Assembly (NCBI GenBank): GCA_035998495.1 | Contig: DASYHP010000036.1 | Location: 6,968 to 70,967 of the forward strand | Length of the DNA stretch: 64,000 bases | Reading direction: 5' to 3' | Source of the DNA: Mesorhizobium_B sp035998495 | GTDB taxonomy: Bacteria; Pseudomonadota; Alphaproteobacteria; Rhizobiales; Rhizobiaceae | In this document: in pieces, positions 24,840-33,962 of the stretch | How the letters are laid out: each line of letters starts with the position of its first letter | How positions within the stretch are numbered: position 1 is the stretch's first letter | Made by a program: the position numbers and the translations under genes | Notes under the pieces: generated by a model | Databases searched by the model: none | Seen by the model: only the letters and a program-made list of their open reading frames with translations | What the model was told of the DNA's origin: nothing

Positions 24840-25247
24840 ATGAAATCTCCTGCTTCAGCAGGCCCCTCCCAGCGCCAGCTTCGCGTGGGCGAGCAGGTGC
24901 GCCATGCCCTGTCCGAACTGCTCCAGCGCGGCGAGGTGCCCGACGACGCGCTGGGTCGCGCCATCGTCTCGGTGTCGGAAGTGCGCATGTCGCCCGACCT
25001 CAAGATCGCCACCGCCTTCGTCTCGCCCTTGGGCGTCAAGAACGAGGCGGCGGTCGTCGAGGCGCTCAACCGCCATGCCCGCTTCATTCGAGGTCGGTTG
25101 AGCCCCGCGCTGCGTCAGATGCGCTCCATGCCGGAGTTCCGCTTCCGGCTGGACACCAGCTACGACAATTTCTCGCGCATCGACGCCCTTCTGCACTCGC
25201 CCGAGGTCCGGCGCGATCTGGACAAAGACGAAGGAGAGGACGCCTGA
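24840..25247 (+). CDS. rbfA: Ribosome-binding factor A
   Basis: RbfA is a small KH-fold protein needed for 30S maturation and 16S 5'-end processing. The 135-residue protein includes RQLRVGEQVRHALSELLQRGEV near the N terminus and VSEVRMSPDLKIATAFVSPLG, then ALRQMRSMPEFRFRLDTSYD, all family-typical. It sits between infB and truB as in most proteobacteria. Its stop overlaps the truB start (TGATG). Confidence 0.96.
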   Translation: MKSPASAGPSQRQLRVGEQVRHALSELLQRGEVPDDALGRAIVSVSEVRMSPDLKIATAFVSPLGVKNEAAVVEALNRHARFIRGRLSPALRQMRSMPEFRFRLDTSYDNFSRIDALLHSPEVRRDLDKDEGEDA

Positions 25248-26188
25248 TGGCCCGGCGCGGAAAGAAGAAGGGCCGGCCGATTTCGGGCTGGCTCGTCCTC
25301 GACAAGCCGAAAGGGCTCGGCTCCACCGAGGCCGTGTCCAAGGTCAAATGGCTGTTCGGGGCGGAAAAGGCGGGGCATGCCGGCACGCTCGATCCGCTCG
25401 CCTCCGGCATGCTTCCCATCGCGCTTGGCGAGGCCACTAAGACCGTCCCTTACGTGATGGATGGCGCGAAGACCTACCGCTTCACGGTTTCCTGGGGCGA
25501 GGAGCGCGCGACCGACGACCTCGAAGGCGCGGTCACTGCCCGCTCCGATACCCGCCCCACGCCCGAACAGGTGCGCGCGCTCCTGCCCCGCTTCACCGGC
25601 CTCATCATGCAGGTGCCGCCGCAGTTCTCGGCGGTGAAGATCGCGGGCGAGCGCGCCTATGACATCGCGCGCGGCGGGGACGCCGTGGAGATTGCCCCGC
25701 GCGAGGTGGAGATCGCCTCCTTTAATCTCGTCGAAACCATGCCGGATTCCTCCAGCGTCTTCGTGGTGGAATGCGGCAAGGGAACCTATGTCCGCTCCTT
25801 CGCGCGCGATCTCGGCCGCCTGCTCGGCTGCTACGGGCATGTTGCCGAATTGCGCCGCGAGGAGGTGAGCCCCTTCGTGGCCGAGGACCTCGTGACGCTC
25901 CCTGAACTCGAGGAAGCGGCCCGGGCCACGGACGAGAACGGCGAGCGCGCCTTCGCCGGTCTGGACGACTTCCTGCTCGACCCGGCCGCCGCCCTCGAAG
26001 ACCTGCCCGAAATCCCCGTCAACGAGGACGCCGCCCGCCGCATTCGCTTGGGCAACGGGGTGATCCTGCGCGGCCGCGACGCGCCGCTCGAAACCGACGA
26101 GGCCTGCGCGACGTGCCAGGGCCGGCTGGTGGCCATCGGCGCGGTGGAGGCCGGCATGTTCAAGCCCAAGCGCGTGTTCGGCGCTTGA
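25247..26188 (+). CDS. truB: tRNA pseudouridine(55) synthase TruB
   Basis: TruB makes the universal pseudouridine 55 in the T-loop of tRNAs. The 313-residue protein has SGWLVLDKPKGLGS, the catalytic aspartate in HAGTLDPLASGMLPIALGEAT, and VPPQFSAVKIAGERAYDIAR. The N terminus is short and basic (MARRGKKKGRP). Translation is coupled to rbfA by a one-base overlap. It is the last gene before the rpsO promoter region. Confidence 0.97.
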   Translation: MARRGKKKGRPISGWLVLDKPKGLGSTEAVSKVKWLFGAEKAGHAGTLDPLASGMLPIALGEATKTVPYVMDGAKTYRFTVSWGEERATDDLEGAVTARSDTRPTPEQVRALLPRFTGLIMQVPPQFSAVKIAGERAYDIARGGDAVEIAPREVEIASFNLVETMPDSSSVFVVECGKGTYVRSFARDLGRLLGCYGHVAELRREEVSPFVAEDLVTLPELEEAARATDENGERAFAGLDDFLLDPAAALEDLPEIPVNEDAARRIRLGNGVILRGRDAPLETDEACATCQGRLVAIGAVEAGMFKPKRVFGA

Positions 26189-26370
26189 CGAGGCCCTGAA
26201 TGGAGCCGATTTCGCCGCGGCGGCGGCACTGGCGTTCCCGTTGAGAATGAATTATATGCGCGCCAGCGCGCTGCCTTGGCCCGAGAGCTCGGCCCGCGCT
26301 TTGCCGGCCCCCGCTGGACGACATCCCGGCCTGGGCGTCTCTCTCCTCTATTTGAAAGGACTTTTGCCCG

Positions 26371-26640
26371 ATGTCGATCACTGCCGAACGCAAGCAGGAA
26401 CTCCTGCAGGAATACGCCACCCAGACGGGCGACACCGGCTCGCCGGAGGTCCAGGTCGCGATCCTGTCGGAGCGCATCAAGAACCTGACCGAGCATTTCA
26501 AGGATCACAAGAAAGACAACCATTCCCGCCGCGGGCTGTTGAAGCTCGTGTCGCAGCGCCGCCGCCTGCTCGACTATCTCAAGGGCAAGGAAGAGGCGCG
26601 CTACCAGTCGCTCATCGAACGCCTCGGCCTGCGTCGTTGA
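26371..26640 (+). CDS. rpsO: 30S ribosomal protein S15
   Basis: An 89-residue S15, the normal length. It begins MSITAERKQELLQEYATQTG and includes GSPEVQVAILSERIKNLTEHF and HSRRGLLKLVSQRRRLLDYL. S15 binds the central domain of 16S rRNA. A 182-bp gap separates it from truB and should contain its promoter, though no convincing -35/-10 pair was seen. GAAAGGA lies about ten bases before the ATG. A strong hairpin follows the gene. Confidence 0.97.
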   Translation: MSITAERKQELLQEYATQTGDTGSPEVQVAILSERIKNLTEHFKDHKKDNHSRRGLLKLVSQRRRLLDYLKGKEEARYQSLIERLGLRR

Positions 26641-26944
26641 CGTTCTGAACGCCGCCGGCGGCGTCCGGCAAAGAACGCCGCCGGCTTCCATCGGAGCATG
26701 GGCCAAACTGGCCGCAAGGCTCCGGAAGGTTCTTCCGCCTTCAGGCGCGACCTGAAAGCCCAAGGACCGCCTCATGGGTATGTCATGGGGCAGGATTGCA
26801 GGATGCCCGTGGCCGCATCGCGGCCGCTTCCTCCGACGGACCTCCCGCTGTCTTGCCCGTGGCTCGCCCGAACGTAGCCCCGGAAGGCTTCGCCTCACGC
26901 AACCGCTCGCGCGAAAACGCCTTCCCCTATCCTAAGGACAAGAC
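26641..26944 (+). other. rpsO-pnp intergenic region with an 11-bp stem hairpin
   Basis: This 304-bp gap has no convincing gene. Near its start GCCGGCGGCGT (26654-26664) pairs perfectly with ACGCCGCCGGC (26675-26685) around a 10-nt loop. An alternative 16-bp perfect palindrome covers 26649-26664, so two exclusive structures are possible. Only a few Ts follow the hairpin. In E. coli the rpsO-pnp spacer holds a terminator and an RNase III-processed leader through which PNPase controls itself; this region could do the same. The rest looks featureless. Confidence 0.6.
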
Positions 26945-29092
26945 ATGTTTTCCCAACACCGAGTCGTGATCGAATGGGGCGGGCGTCCGCTCATCCTCGA
27001 AACCGGCAAGATCGCCCGCCAGGCGGACGCCGCCGTGCTCGCCACCTATGGCGAAACCGTCGTGCTCGCCACCGTCGTGTCTTCGCAATCGCCCAAGCCC
27101 GGCATCGACTTCTTCCCGCTGACCGTCAACTACCAGGAAAAGACCTTTGCGGCGGGCAAGATCCCCGGCGGCTATTTCAAGCGCGAAGGCCGCCCCTCCG
27201 AGAAGGAGACGCTGGTCTCCCGCCTGATCGACCGCCCCATCCGGCCGCTCTTCGCCGAGGGCTATCGCAACGACACGCAGGTGATCGTCACCGTGCTCCA
27301 GCACGACCTGGAGAACGACCCGGACATCGTGGCGATGGTCGCGACTTCGGCCGCTCTCACGCTTTCCGGCATCCCCTTCATGGGCCCGATCGGGGCCGCG
27401 CGCGTGGGCTATGTCAACGGCCAGTATCTCCTCAACCCGCATATCGACGAGATGCCCGAGTCCAAGCTCGACCTCGTGGTGGCCGGCACCGCCGACGCCG
27501 TGCTGATGGTGGAATCCGAGGCCAAGGAACTGCCCGAGGACGTGATGCTCGGCGCCGTCATGTTCGGTCACAAGGGATTCCAGCCCGTGATCGACGCGGT
27601 TATCCGCCTGGCCGAAGTGGCGGCGAAGGAGCCGCGCGGTCACCAGCCGATCGATCTGTCCGAGCTGGAGAAGACCATGCTCGGCCTCATCGAGGACGAA
27701 CTGCGCGCGGCCTACAAGAACACGCACAAGCAGACCCGCTATGCGGCCGTGGACGCCGCCAAGGCGAAGGTCAAGGCCGCGCTCCTGCCGGAAGGCGCGG
27801 AGCAGACGCCCTGGACGGCCGAGCAGGTCGGCGCCGTGTTCAAGGAGCTCCAGGCCAAGATCGTGCGCTGGAACATCCTCGACACCGGCTCGCGCATCGA
27901 CGGACGCGATCTCAAGACCGTGCGCCAGATCCAGTCGGAAGTCGGCGTGCTGCCGCGCACCCACGGTTCGGCGCTGTTCACCCGCGGCGAGACGCAAGCG
28001 CTGGTGGTGGCGACGCTGGGCACCGGCGAGGACGAGCAGTTCGTGGACGCGCTCACCGGCACCTACAAGGAGACCTTCCTGCTGCACTACAACTTCCCGC
28101 CCTATTCCGTGGGCGAGACGGGGCGCATGGGCTCGCCCGGCCGCCGCGAGATCGGCCATGGCAAGCTCGCTTGGCGGGCGCTTCGTCCCGTGCTGCCGGC
28201 CGCGGACCAGTTCCCCTACACGCTGCGCGTGGTCTCGGAGATCACCGAGTCCAACGGCTCATCCTCCATGGCGACCGTCTGCGGCACGTCGCTCGCGCTG
28301 ATGGATGCCGGCGTGCCGCTCCAGCGGCCGGTGGCGGGCATCGCCATGGGGCTCATCAAGGAGGATGAGCGCTTCGCGGTGCTTTCGGACATCCTGGGCG
28401 ACGAGGACCATCTCGGCGACATGGACTTCAAGGTCGCGGGCAGCGAGACCGGCATCACTTCGCTGCAGATGGACATCAAGATCTCCGGCATCACCGAGGA
28501 GATCATGCGGATCGCGCTCGACCAGGCGAAGGACGGCCGCATCCACATCCTCGGCGAGATGGCCAGGGCGCTCACCACGGCGCGCTCCGAGCTCGGCGAG
28601 TTCGCGCCGCGCATCGAGGTGATGAACATCCCCACCGACAAGATCCGCGACGTGATCGGCTCGGGCGGCAAGGTGATCCGCGAGATCGTGGAGAAGACCG
28701 GCGCCAAGATCAACATCGAGGACGACGGCACGGTGAAGATTGCCTCCTCCAACGCCAAGGAGATCGAAGCCGCGAAGAAGTGGATCCACACCATCGTGGC
28801 CGAGCCGGAAGTCGGCGAGATCTACGAAGGCACGGTCGTGAAGACCGCCGATTTCGGCGCCTTCGTGAACTTCTTCGGGCCGAAGGACGGTCTGGTCCAC
28901 ATCTCCCAGCTCGCCAGCGAGCGGGTCAACAAGACCACGGATGTGGTCAAGGAAGGCCAGAAGGTGTGGGTCAAGCTGATGGGCTTTGACGAGCGCGGCA
29001 AGGTGCGGCTCTCGATGAAGGTGGTGGATCAGGCCACCGGCAAGGAAGTCGCCAGGGAGAAGCGTCAGGAAGAGGCTGAGGACGCCGCCTGA
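26945..29092 (+). CDS. pnp: Polyribonucleotide nucleotidyltransferase (PNPase)
   Basis: PNPase degrades RNA 3' to 5' phosphorolytically and can add tails. The 715-residue protein has two RNase PH domains (the second with SPGRREIGHGKLAWRAL and the active-site SSSMATVCG region), then a KH domain (IGSGGKVIREIVEKTGAKINIEDDG) and a C-terminal S1 domain (GEIYEGTVVKTADFGAFVNFF). Length and order are normal. A perfect stem-loop terminator lies 23 bp after its stop. Confidence 0.98.
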   Translation: MFSQHRVVIEWGGRPLILETGKIARQADAAVLATYGETVVLATVVSSQSPKPGIDFFPLTVNYQEKTFAAGKIPGGYFKREGRPSEKETLVSRLIDRPIRPLFAEGYRNDTQVIVTVLQHDLENDPDIVAMVATSAALTLSGIPFMGPIGAARVGYVNGQYLLNPHIDEMPESKLDLVVAGTADAVLMVESEAKELPEDVMLGAVMFGHKGFQPVIDAVIRLAEVAAKEPRGHQPIDLSELEKTMLGLIEDELRAAYKNTHKQTRYAAVDAAKAKVKAALLPEGAEQTPWTAEQVGAVFKELQAKIVRWNILDTGSRIDGRDLKTVRQIQSEVGVLPRTHGSALFTRGETQALVVATLGTGEDEQFVDALTGTYKETFLLHYNFPPYSVGETGRMGSPGRREIGHGKLAWRALRPVLPAADQFPYTLRVVSEITESNGSSSMATVCGTSLALMDAGVPLQRPVAGIAMGLIKEDERFAVLSDILGDEDHLGDMDFKVAGSETGITSLQMDIKISGITEEIMRIALDQAKDGRIHILGEMARALTTARSELGEFAPRIEVMNIPTDKIRDVIGSGGKVIREIVEKTGAKINIEDDGTVKIASSNAKEIEAAKKWIHTIVAEPEVGEIYEGTVVKTADFGAFVNFFGPKDGLVHISQLASERVNKTTDVVKEGQKVWVKLMGFDERGKVRLSMKVVDQATGKEVAREKRQEEAEDAA

Positions 29093-29114
29093 CGGTCCCC
29101 TTCGATCCAGCATG

Positions 29115-29149
29115 GACGGGCGCGGCGAAAGCTGCGCCCGTTTCCGTTT
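29115..29149 (+). terminator. Intrinsic terminator after pnp
   Basis: ACGGGCGC (29116-29123) pairs with GCGCCCGT (29134-29141), with an inner GC/GC pair and a GAAA loop, followed by the T-rich TTTCCGTTT. It marks the end of the rimP-pnp superoperon. Confidence 0.75.
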
Positions 29150-29177
29150 CGCGGAGCAGAGTCGCCGCCCACGGCCC

Positions 29178-30191
29178 ATGACTGACACCCCCCACGCCAC
29201 CCTGTTCTTCCCGTTCGAGATCGGCCAGATCGCGCCGCCGGACAAGGGAACCCGCGCCTTGTTCCTGGGCGCCGAGCCGGGCTTTCGTCTGCCTGAAGGG
29301 TTCGGCGCTGAACTCACGGTGGCGCAAGCGTCCCGCCCCCATTTCTTGGCGCTCAAGAAGGCCGGCTTCGCCGTCGAGCCCACCGCGACAGGCGACGGCT
29401 ATGACCTGGCGCTCGTGGCGCTCGGCCGTCATCGTGGTGAAGGCGAAAATCGCATCGCCGAGGCCTTCGCGCGCCTCCGGCCCGAAGGGGTGCTGGTCGC
29501 CGCAGGCGCCAAGAACGAGGGCGCGGACGGTTTTCGCAGGCGGATGGCGGCGATCCTGCCGCTCGACGGTAGCCTCTCCAAGCATCACGGCGTCGCCTTC
29601 TGGCTGCGCCGGCGCGAAATCCTGCCGGAAGAGCTCTTTCCCCAGCCCCGCTCGCGGGACGGCGAGCTGGCCGAACTCGCCACGGCGCCCGGCATGTTCT
29701 CCCGCGACCGCGTCGATCCGGGCTCCCGCCTGCTCGTGGAAAACCTGCCCCGCGATCTCGGCGGCGCGATCGCCGATTTCGGCGCTGGCTGGGGCTTCTT
29801 GTCACTCGAAATGCTGAAGCGGCCTGCCATCACAGGCATCGACCTCTACGAAGCCGACTGGGCCTCGCTCGAAGCCGCGCGGGCGAACATCGCTGCGCAA
29901 GGCGGGGAGGGGCGCACCCGCTTCTTCTGGCGCGACCTTTTGTCGGAGCCGGTGGAGCGCGCCTACGACGCCGTCGTGATGAACCCGCCCTTCCACCGCG
30001 GCCGCGCCGCCGAGCCTGCCATCGGCGCGGGGTTCATCCGCGCCGCCGCGCGGGCGCTCAAGCCGCGGGGAAGGCTGTTCCTGGTCGCCAATCGCGGCCT
30101 GCCCTACGAGGCCACACTGCAGGAGATGTTCTCCGAGAGCCGCGAACTGACCCGCGACGCGGCCTACAAAATCCTTGCGGCGCGCAAATAG
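29178..30191 (+). CDS. RsmC/RlmG-like rRNA guanine-N2 methyltransferase
   Basis: A 337-residue class I SAM-dependent methyltransferase with the two-domain layout of RsmC: a degenerate N-terminal methyltransferase-like half (to about residue 165), then the active half with IADFGAGWGFLSLEMLKRP (SAM site) and the catalytic VVMNPPFHRG. Such enzymes methylate N2 of a guanosine in 16S (G1207) or 23S rRNA; which one is not certain. Start at 29178 precedes TPHATLFFPFE; the longer reading frame runs into the pnp terminator. It is convergent with the EAL gene, 7 bp away. Confidence 0.85.
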   Translation: MTDTPHATLFFPFEIGQIAPPDKGTRALFLGAEPGFRLPEGFGAELTVAQASRPHFLALKKAGFAVEPTATGDGYDLALVALGRHRGEGENRIAEAFARLRPEGVLVAAGAKNEGADGFRRRMAAILPLDGSLSKHHGVAFWLRRREILPEELFPQPRSRDGELAELATAPGMFSRDRVDPGSRLLVENLPRDLGGAIADFGAGWGFLSLEMLKRPAITGIDLYEADWASLEAARANIAAQGGEGRTRFFWRDLLSEPVERAYDAVVMNPPFHRGRAAEPAIGAGFIRAAARALKPRGRLFLVANRGLPYEATLQEMFSESRELTRDAAYKILAARK

Positions 30192-30198
30192 GCTGGCC

Positions 30199-31779
30199 TC
30201 AATGCAGCGCCGCCTGACGCCGCGGCTCGGCCTGCGGCCGCACCAATGGCGCAGGCCGGCCGTAAAGAAAGCCCTGCACCGTCTCGCAGCCCGCGGCCCT
30301 CAACAGCGTCGCCTGCTCGGGCGTTTCCACGCCCTCGGCGATGGTGCGCACGCCAAGCGCCCGCGACAGGCCCACGATGGTCGAGACCACCGCGCCCGAA
30401 CTGGCGTCGGTCTCCAGCCGGCTGACGAAGGAACGGTCGATCTTGAGCTTCTTGAAGGGGAAATCGATGAGGGAGCTCAGGTTGGAGTAGCCGGTGCCGA
30501 AGTCGTCGACCGCCACCGAGATTCCCATGTCCGCCAAGCCACGCAGGATTCCGGCGGCGCGGTCGCGGTCCTGCGTCATGGCCGTTTCCGTGACCTCGAG
30601 CTCGAGGCGCGAGGACGGCAGCCGGCTGTCGCGCAGCGCGTCGCGAACGGTGCCCAGGAAATCGCGGATGGAGAACTGCACGGCCGAGATGTTCACCGCG
30701 ACGACGCAACCCTCGGGCAGGAAATGCGCGTCCCGGCAGGCTTTCCGCAACACCCATTCGCCGAGCGGCACGACCATGCCAGTCTCTTCGGCCACCGGGA
30801 TGAACTCGGCCGGCGAGATGGGGCCGCGCTCCGGGTGGACCCAGCGGATCAGCGCCTCGTAGCCCACGGTCTCGCCCGTGGCGAGGTCGAGCTGGGGCTG
30901 GTAGTGAAGCTCAAAATCGCCGCGCTCGAAGGCGGCCTGGAGCTCGGATTCGATCCATTGGCGCCGGTCCGCCGCCTGGCCCATGGTGGGGCTGAACACC
31001 GCCCAGCCGCCCGAGCCCGTGGCGCGCGCGTGCTGGAGCGCAAGGTTCGACCGGCGCAAGAGCAGCATGGGGTCGGTCCCGTCCTTCGGGCTCGCCACGA
31101 TGCCGACCGAAAGGTTGACCGCCTGCAGGTGGGTGGAAAGCTGATAGGGCCGCTTGAGGTCGGCGGTCAGATCCTCGATCACCGCCTCCATGTCGAGCGC
31201 CGGCCGGTCCGGCAGGATCGCGGCGAACTCGCCCGCGCCGATCCGCCCGACCTCCACGCCCTTGGCCCCGAACTTCGCCCTCAAGCGCGTGTTCAGCCGC
31301 TCCGCCAGGGCCTTGATCAACTCGTCTCCCGCGCCGTAGCCGATGCCGTCATTGATCTGCTTGAAGCGGTCGATGTCGATGTCGATGAGAAACACCGGCT
31401 TCCCGGAATGGGCGGTGCTCATCACCGCTTCGGCCAGCCGGCCGATCATGGCCGGGCGGTTGAACAGGCCAGTGAGCTTGTCGAAATGCGTTTCCTTGAA
31501 GACGTATTCGGCCGACTCGTCCACGCCCGCGAAGAAGGCCGATGCGGTGCCAGCGGCGGCGAGCGCGCAAAGAGCCGCGATTACCAGCCCAAGCGTCTGG
31601 CCGACCGGACTCGCCAGGCCCTCGCCGAAGAAGAGGTTCAGGCCCCAATACCCGATCGTGAAGGAGCCGAGGCCGGCGCTGGCGACAGTGAGCCAGCGGA
31701 AGGCGCGGCTTCGGCTCTGGAGATGGGGTATGGTCGGCGGCAAGACACAATGTCTCTCGGGAAGGTCCATGCTTGCCAT
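30199..31779 (-). CDS. GGDEF/EAL protein, probable cyclic-di-GMP phosphodiesterase
   Basis: A 526-residue inner-membrane signalling protein. Two hydrophobic helices (about residues 28-47 and 57-78) precede a GGDEF domain and a C-terminal EAL domain. The GGDEF signature is replaced by IGAGEF, so cyclase activity is unlikely and the domain may be regulatory. The EAL domain keeps YEALIRW, NISAVQF, ELEVTE, DDFGTGYSNL and IDRSFV, so hydrolysis of c-di-GMP is expected. The ATG at 31779 has AAGG a few bases upstream. It follows fabI on the same strand by 48 bp. Given the Tad pilus genes in the window, a link to surface attachment is possible but not shown. Confidence 0.9.
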   Translation of the reverse strand: MASMDLPERHCVLPPTIPHLQSRSRAFRWLTVASAGLGSFTIGYWGLNLFFGEGLASPVGQTLGLVIAALCALAAAGTASAFFAGVDESAEYVFKETHFDKLTGLFNRPAMIGRLAEAVMSTAHSGKPVFLIDIDIDRFKQINDGIGYGAGDELIKALAERLNTRLRAKFGAKGVEVGRIGAGEFAAILPDRPALDMEAVIEDLTADLKRPYQLSTHLQAVNLSVGIVASPKDGTDPMLLLRRSNLALQHARATGSGGWAVFSPTMGQAADRRQWIESELQAAFERGDFELHYQPQLDLATGETVGYEALIRWVHPERGPISPAEFIPVAEETGMVVPLGEWVLRKACRDAHFLPEGCVVAVNISAVQFSIRDFLGTVRDALRDSRLPSSRLELEVTETAMTQDRDRAAGILRGLADMGISVAVDDFGTGYSNLSSLIDFPFKKLKIDRSFVSRLETDASSGAVVSTIVGLSRALGVRTIAEGVETPEQATLLRAAGCETVQGFLYGRPAPLVRPQAEPRRQAALH

Positions 31780-31827
31780 GCCGGACCTTGCGGAATCCTT
31801 GCGCAAACCAGTGCAAGTCGGATTTGG

Positions 31828-32676
31828 TTAATCCTTGTCGCCGCCGAACTGCTTGAGGTCGTCGAGCCGGGGCATGGACACGATGTGATAGCCCGAGTCC
31901 ACATAGTGGATTTCGCCGGTCACGCCCGCCGACAGACCGGACAAGAGATACACCGCCGACCCGCCGATGTCCTGGAGGCTCACCGTGCGGCGGAGCGGCG
32001 CGTTGCGGCCCTGATAACCGTGCATGAGCCGCGCATCCGCGATGCCCGCGCCGGCCAGCGTCCGCACGGGGCCGGCGGAAAGGGCGTTGACGCGGATGCC
32101 GCGCGGCCCGAAATCACTGGCGAGGTAGCGCACGCTCGCCTCGAGGCCCGCCTTGGCGACGCCCATGACGTTGTAGTTGGGCATCACGCGCACCGAGCCG
32201 GCATAGGTCAAGGTGAGCATCGCGCCGCCTTCTCCCATCAGCGCCGCCGCCTCGCGGGCGACTTCGGTGAAGGAGAAGCAGGAGATGACCATGGTGCGCA
32301 CGAAGTTGTCGCGGCTGGTATCAGCGTAGAGGCCCTTGAGTTCGTTCTTGTCGGAGAAGCCGATGGCGTGGACCACGAAGTCGAGGCCGCCCCACTCGTC
32401 CTTGAGCCGGGCGAAGGCGGACTTGACGGTGGCGAAGTCTTCCACGTCGCAGGGCAGGAGGAGCGACGCTCCGACCTTCTCCGCCAGGGGCTTGACGCGG
32501 CGTCCGAAGGCTTCGCCCTGGTAGGTGAAGGCGAGTTCCGCGCCCTGCGCGTGAAGGGCCTGGGCGATGCCCCAGGCGATGGAATGGTCGTTGGCCACGC
32601 CCATCACGAGGCCGCGCCGGCCCTTCATCAGCGCGCCGGACGGCATGGTCCCGCTTGAAACGCCTTCCTCAGCCAT
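31828..32676 (-). CDS. fabI: Enoyl-[acyl-carrier-protein] reductase FabI
   Basis: FabI is the NADH-dependent enoyl-ACP reductase that completes each cycle of fatty acid elongation. The 282-residue short-chain dehydrogenase has GLVMGVANDHSIAWGIAQAL at the cofactor site and the catalytic Y-x6-K as YNVMGVAK. Start at 32676 (MAEEGVSS) lies inside the last bases of fabB, an 8-bp overlap that implies coupled translation. The third gene of the fabA-fabB-fabI operon, arranged as in other rhizobia. Confidence 0.97.
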   Translation of the reverse strand: MAEEGVSSGTMPSGALMKGRRGLVMGVANDHSIAWGIAQALHAQGAELAFTYQGEAFGRRVKPLAEKVGASLLLPCDVEDFATVKSAFARLKDEWGGLDFVVHAIGFSDKNELKGLYADTSRDNFVRTMVISCFSFTEVAREAAALMGEGGAMLTLTYAGSVRVMPNYNVMGVAKAGLEASVRYLASDFGPRGIRVNALSAGPVRTLAGAGIADARLMHGYQGRNAPLRRTVSLQDIGGSAVYLLSGLSAGVTGEIHYVDSGYHIVSMPRLDDLKQFGGDKD

Positions 32677-33889
32677 CGAAGCGCCGGAACACGAGCGTGG
32701 CGTTGGTGCCGCCGAAGCCGAAGGAGTTGGAGAGCGCCGTGTCGATGGGGGCATCGTCGATGCGCTTGCGAACAATCGGGACGTCTTCGAACTCGGGGTC
32801 GAGGGTCTCGATATGGGCGCTTTCCGCGACAAAGCGCTCCTTCATCATGAGGATGGAGTAGATCGCCTCCTGCGCGCCCGCGCCGCCCAAGGAGTGGCCG
32901 GTCAGCGATTTGGTGGAGCTGATATGCGGCATGTCCTCGCCGAACACCTCGCGGATCGCGCCGATCTCCTTGGAGTCGCCCACCGGCGTCGAGGTCCCGT
33001 GCGTGTTGATGTAGTCGATCCGGCCGTCCACCGTGGCGATGGCCTGGCGCATGCAGCGCGCCGCGCCCTCGCCCGACGGGGCGACCATGTCGTAGCCGTC
33101 CGACGTCGCGCCATAGCCCACGAGTTCGGCGTGGATGGTCGCGCCGCGCGCCTTGGCGTGCTCGAGCTCCTCAAGAACCAGCACGCCCGCGCCGCCCGCG
33201 ATCACGAAGCCGTCGCGCTCGGCGTCATAGGCGCGGCTCGCGACCTCCGGGCGGTTGTTGTATTTGGTGGACATGGCGCCCATGGCGTCGAACAGGTTGG
33301 ACATGGTCCAGTCGAGGTCCTCGTGCCCCCCGGCGAACACGATGTCCTGCTTGCCCCACTGGATCAGCTCAGCGGCGTTGCCGATGCAGTGCGCCGAGGT
33401 CGAGCAGGCCGAGGAGATCGAGTAGTTCACGCCGAGGATCTTGAACCAGGTGGCGAGCGTCGCCGACGCCGTGGACGACATGGCCTTAGGTACCGCGAAG
33501 GGGCCGACGCGCTTGGGGCTCCCGTTCTTGCGCGTGATGTCGGCGGCTTCCACGACCGTGCGCGTGGAAGGGCCGCCCGAGCCCATGATGATGCCCGTCC
33601 GCTCATTGCTGATGTCGGAGGGTTCGAGCCCCGCATCGGCGATGGCCTGCTCCATGGCGACATGGTTCCAGGCGCCGCCCTTGGAAAGAAAGCGCATGGC
33701 GCGACGATCCACGAGTTCCGTGGGGTCGAGCGTCGGCGCGCCCCACACCTGGCAGCGAAAGCCGTGTTCGGCGAAGTCGGGCGAGAAGCTGATGCCGGAG
33801 CGCGCTTCGCGCAGGGACTGCGTGACGGCGGCGGCGTCGTTGCCGATCGACGATACGATGCCCAGGCCGGAAACCACGACACGTCTCAT
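32669..33889 (-). CDS. fabB: 3-oxoacyl-[acyl-carrier-protein] synthase I (FabB)
   Basis: A 406-residue beta-ketoacyl-ACP synthase. The nucleophilic cysteine is in SSACSTSAHCIGNA and the two catalytic histidines in THGTSTPVGD and LTGHSLGGAGAQE. Its position directly after fabA identifies it as FabB, needed with FabA for unsaturated fatty acid synthesis, rather than FabF. It overlaps fabI by 8 bp and is 73 bp downstream of fabA on the minus strand. Confidence 0.97.
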   Translation of the reverse strand: MRRVVVSGLGIVSSIGNDAAAVTQSLREARSGISFSPDFAEHGFRCQVWGAPTLDPTELVDRRAMRFLSKGGAWNHVAMEQAIADAGLEPSDISNERTGIIMGSGGPSTRTVVEAADITRKNGSPKRVGPFAVPKAMSSTASATLATWFKILGVNYSISSACSTSAHCIGNAAELIQWGKQDIVFAGGHEDLDWTMSNLFDAMGAMSTKYNNRPEVASRAYDAERDGFVIAGGAGVLVLEELEHAKARGATIHAELVGYGATSDGYDMVAPSGEGAARCMRQAIATVDGRIDYINTHGTSTPVGDSKEIGAIREVFGEDMPHISSTKSLTGHSLGGAGAQEAIYSILMMKERFVAESAHIETLDPEFEDVPIVRKRIDDAPIDTALSNSFGFGGTNATLVFRRFDG

Positions 33890-33962
33890 GAAGCGGTCCT
33901 TTTCGAGTTGGGCATCGAACGCAAGGAAAGGGCGAGCGGGGGCTTCGCCGAGCCGCGTGGCG

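Noticed and set aside
30175..32658. 827-residue plus-strand frame opposite the EAL gene and fabI
   Set aside because: Both opposite genes have clear motifs; the antisense product is composition-biased and unlike any family.
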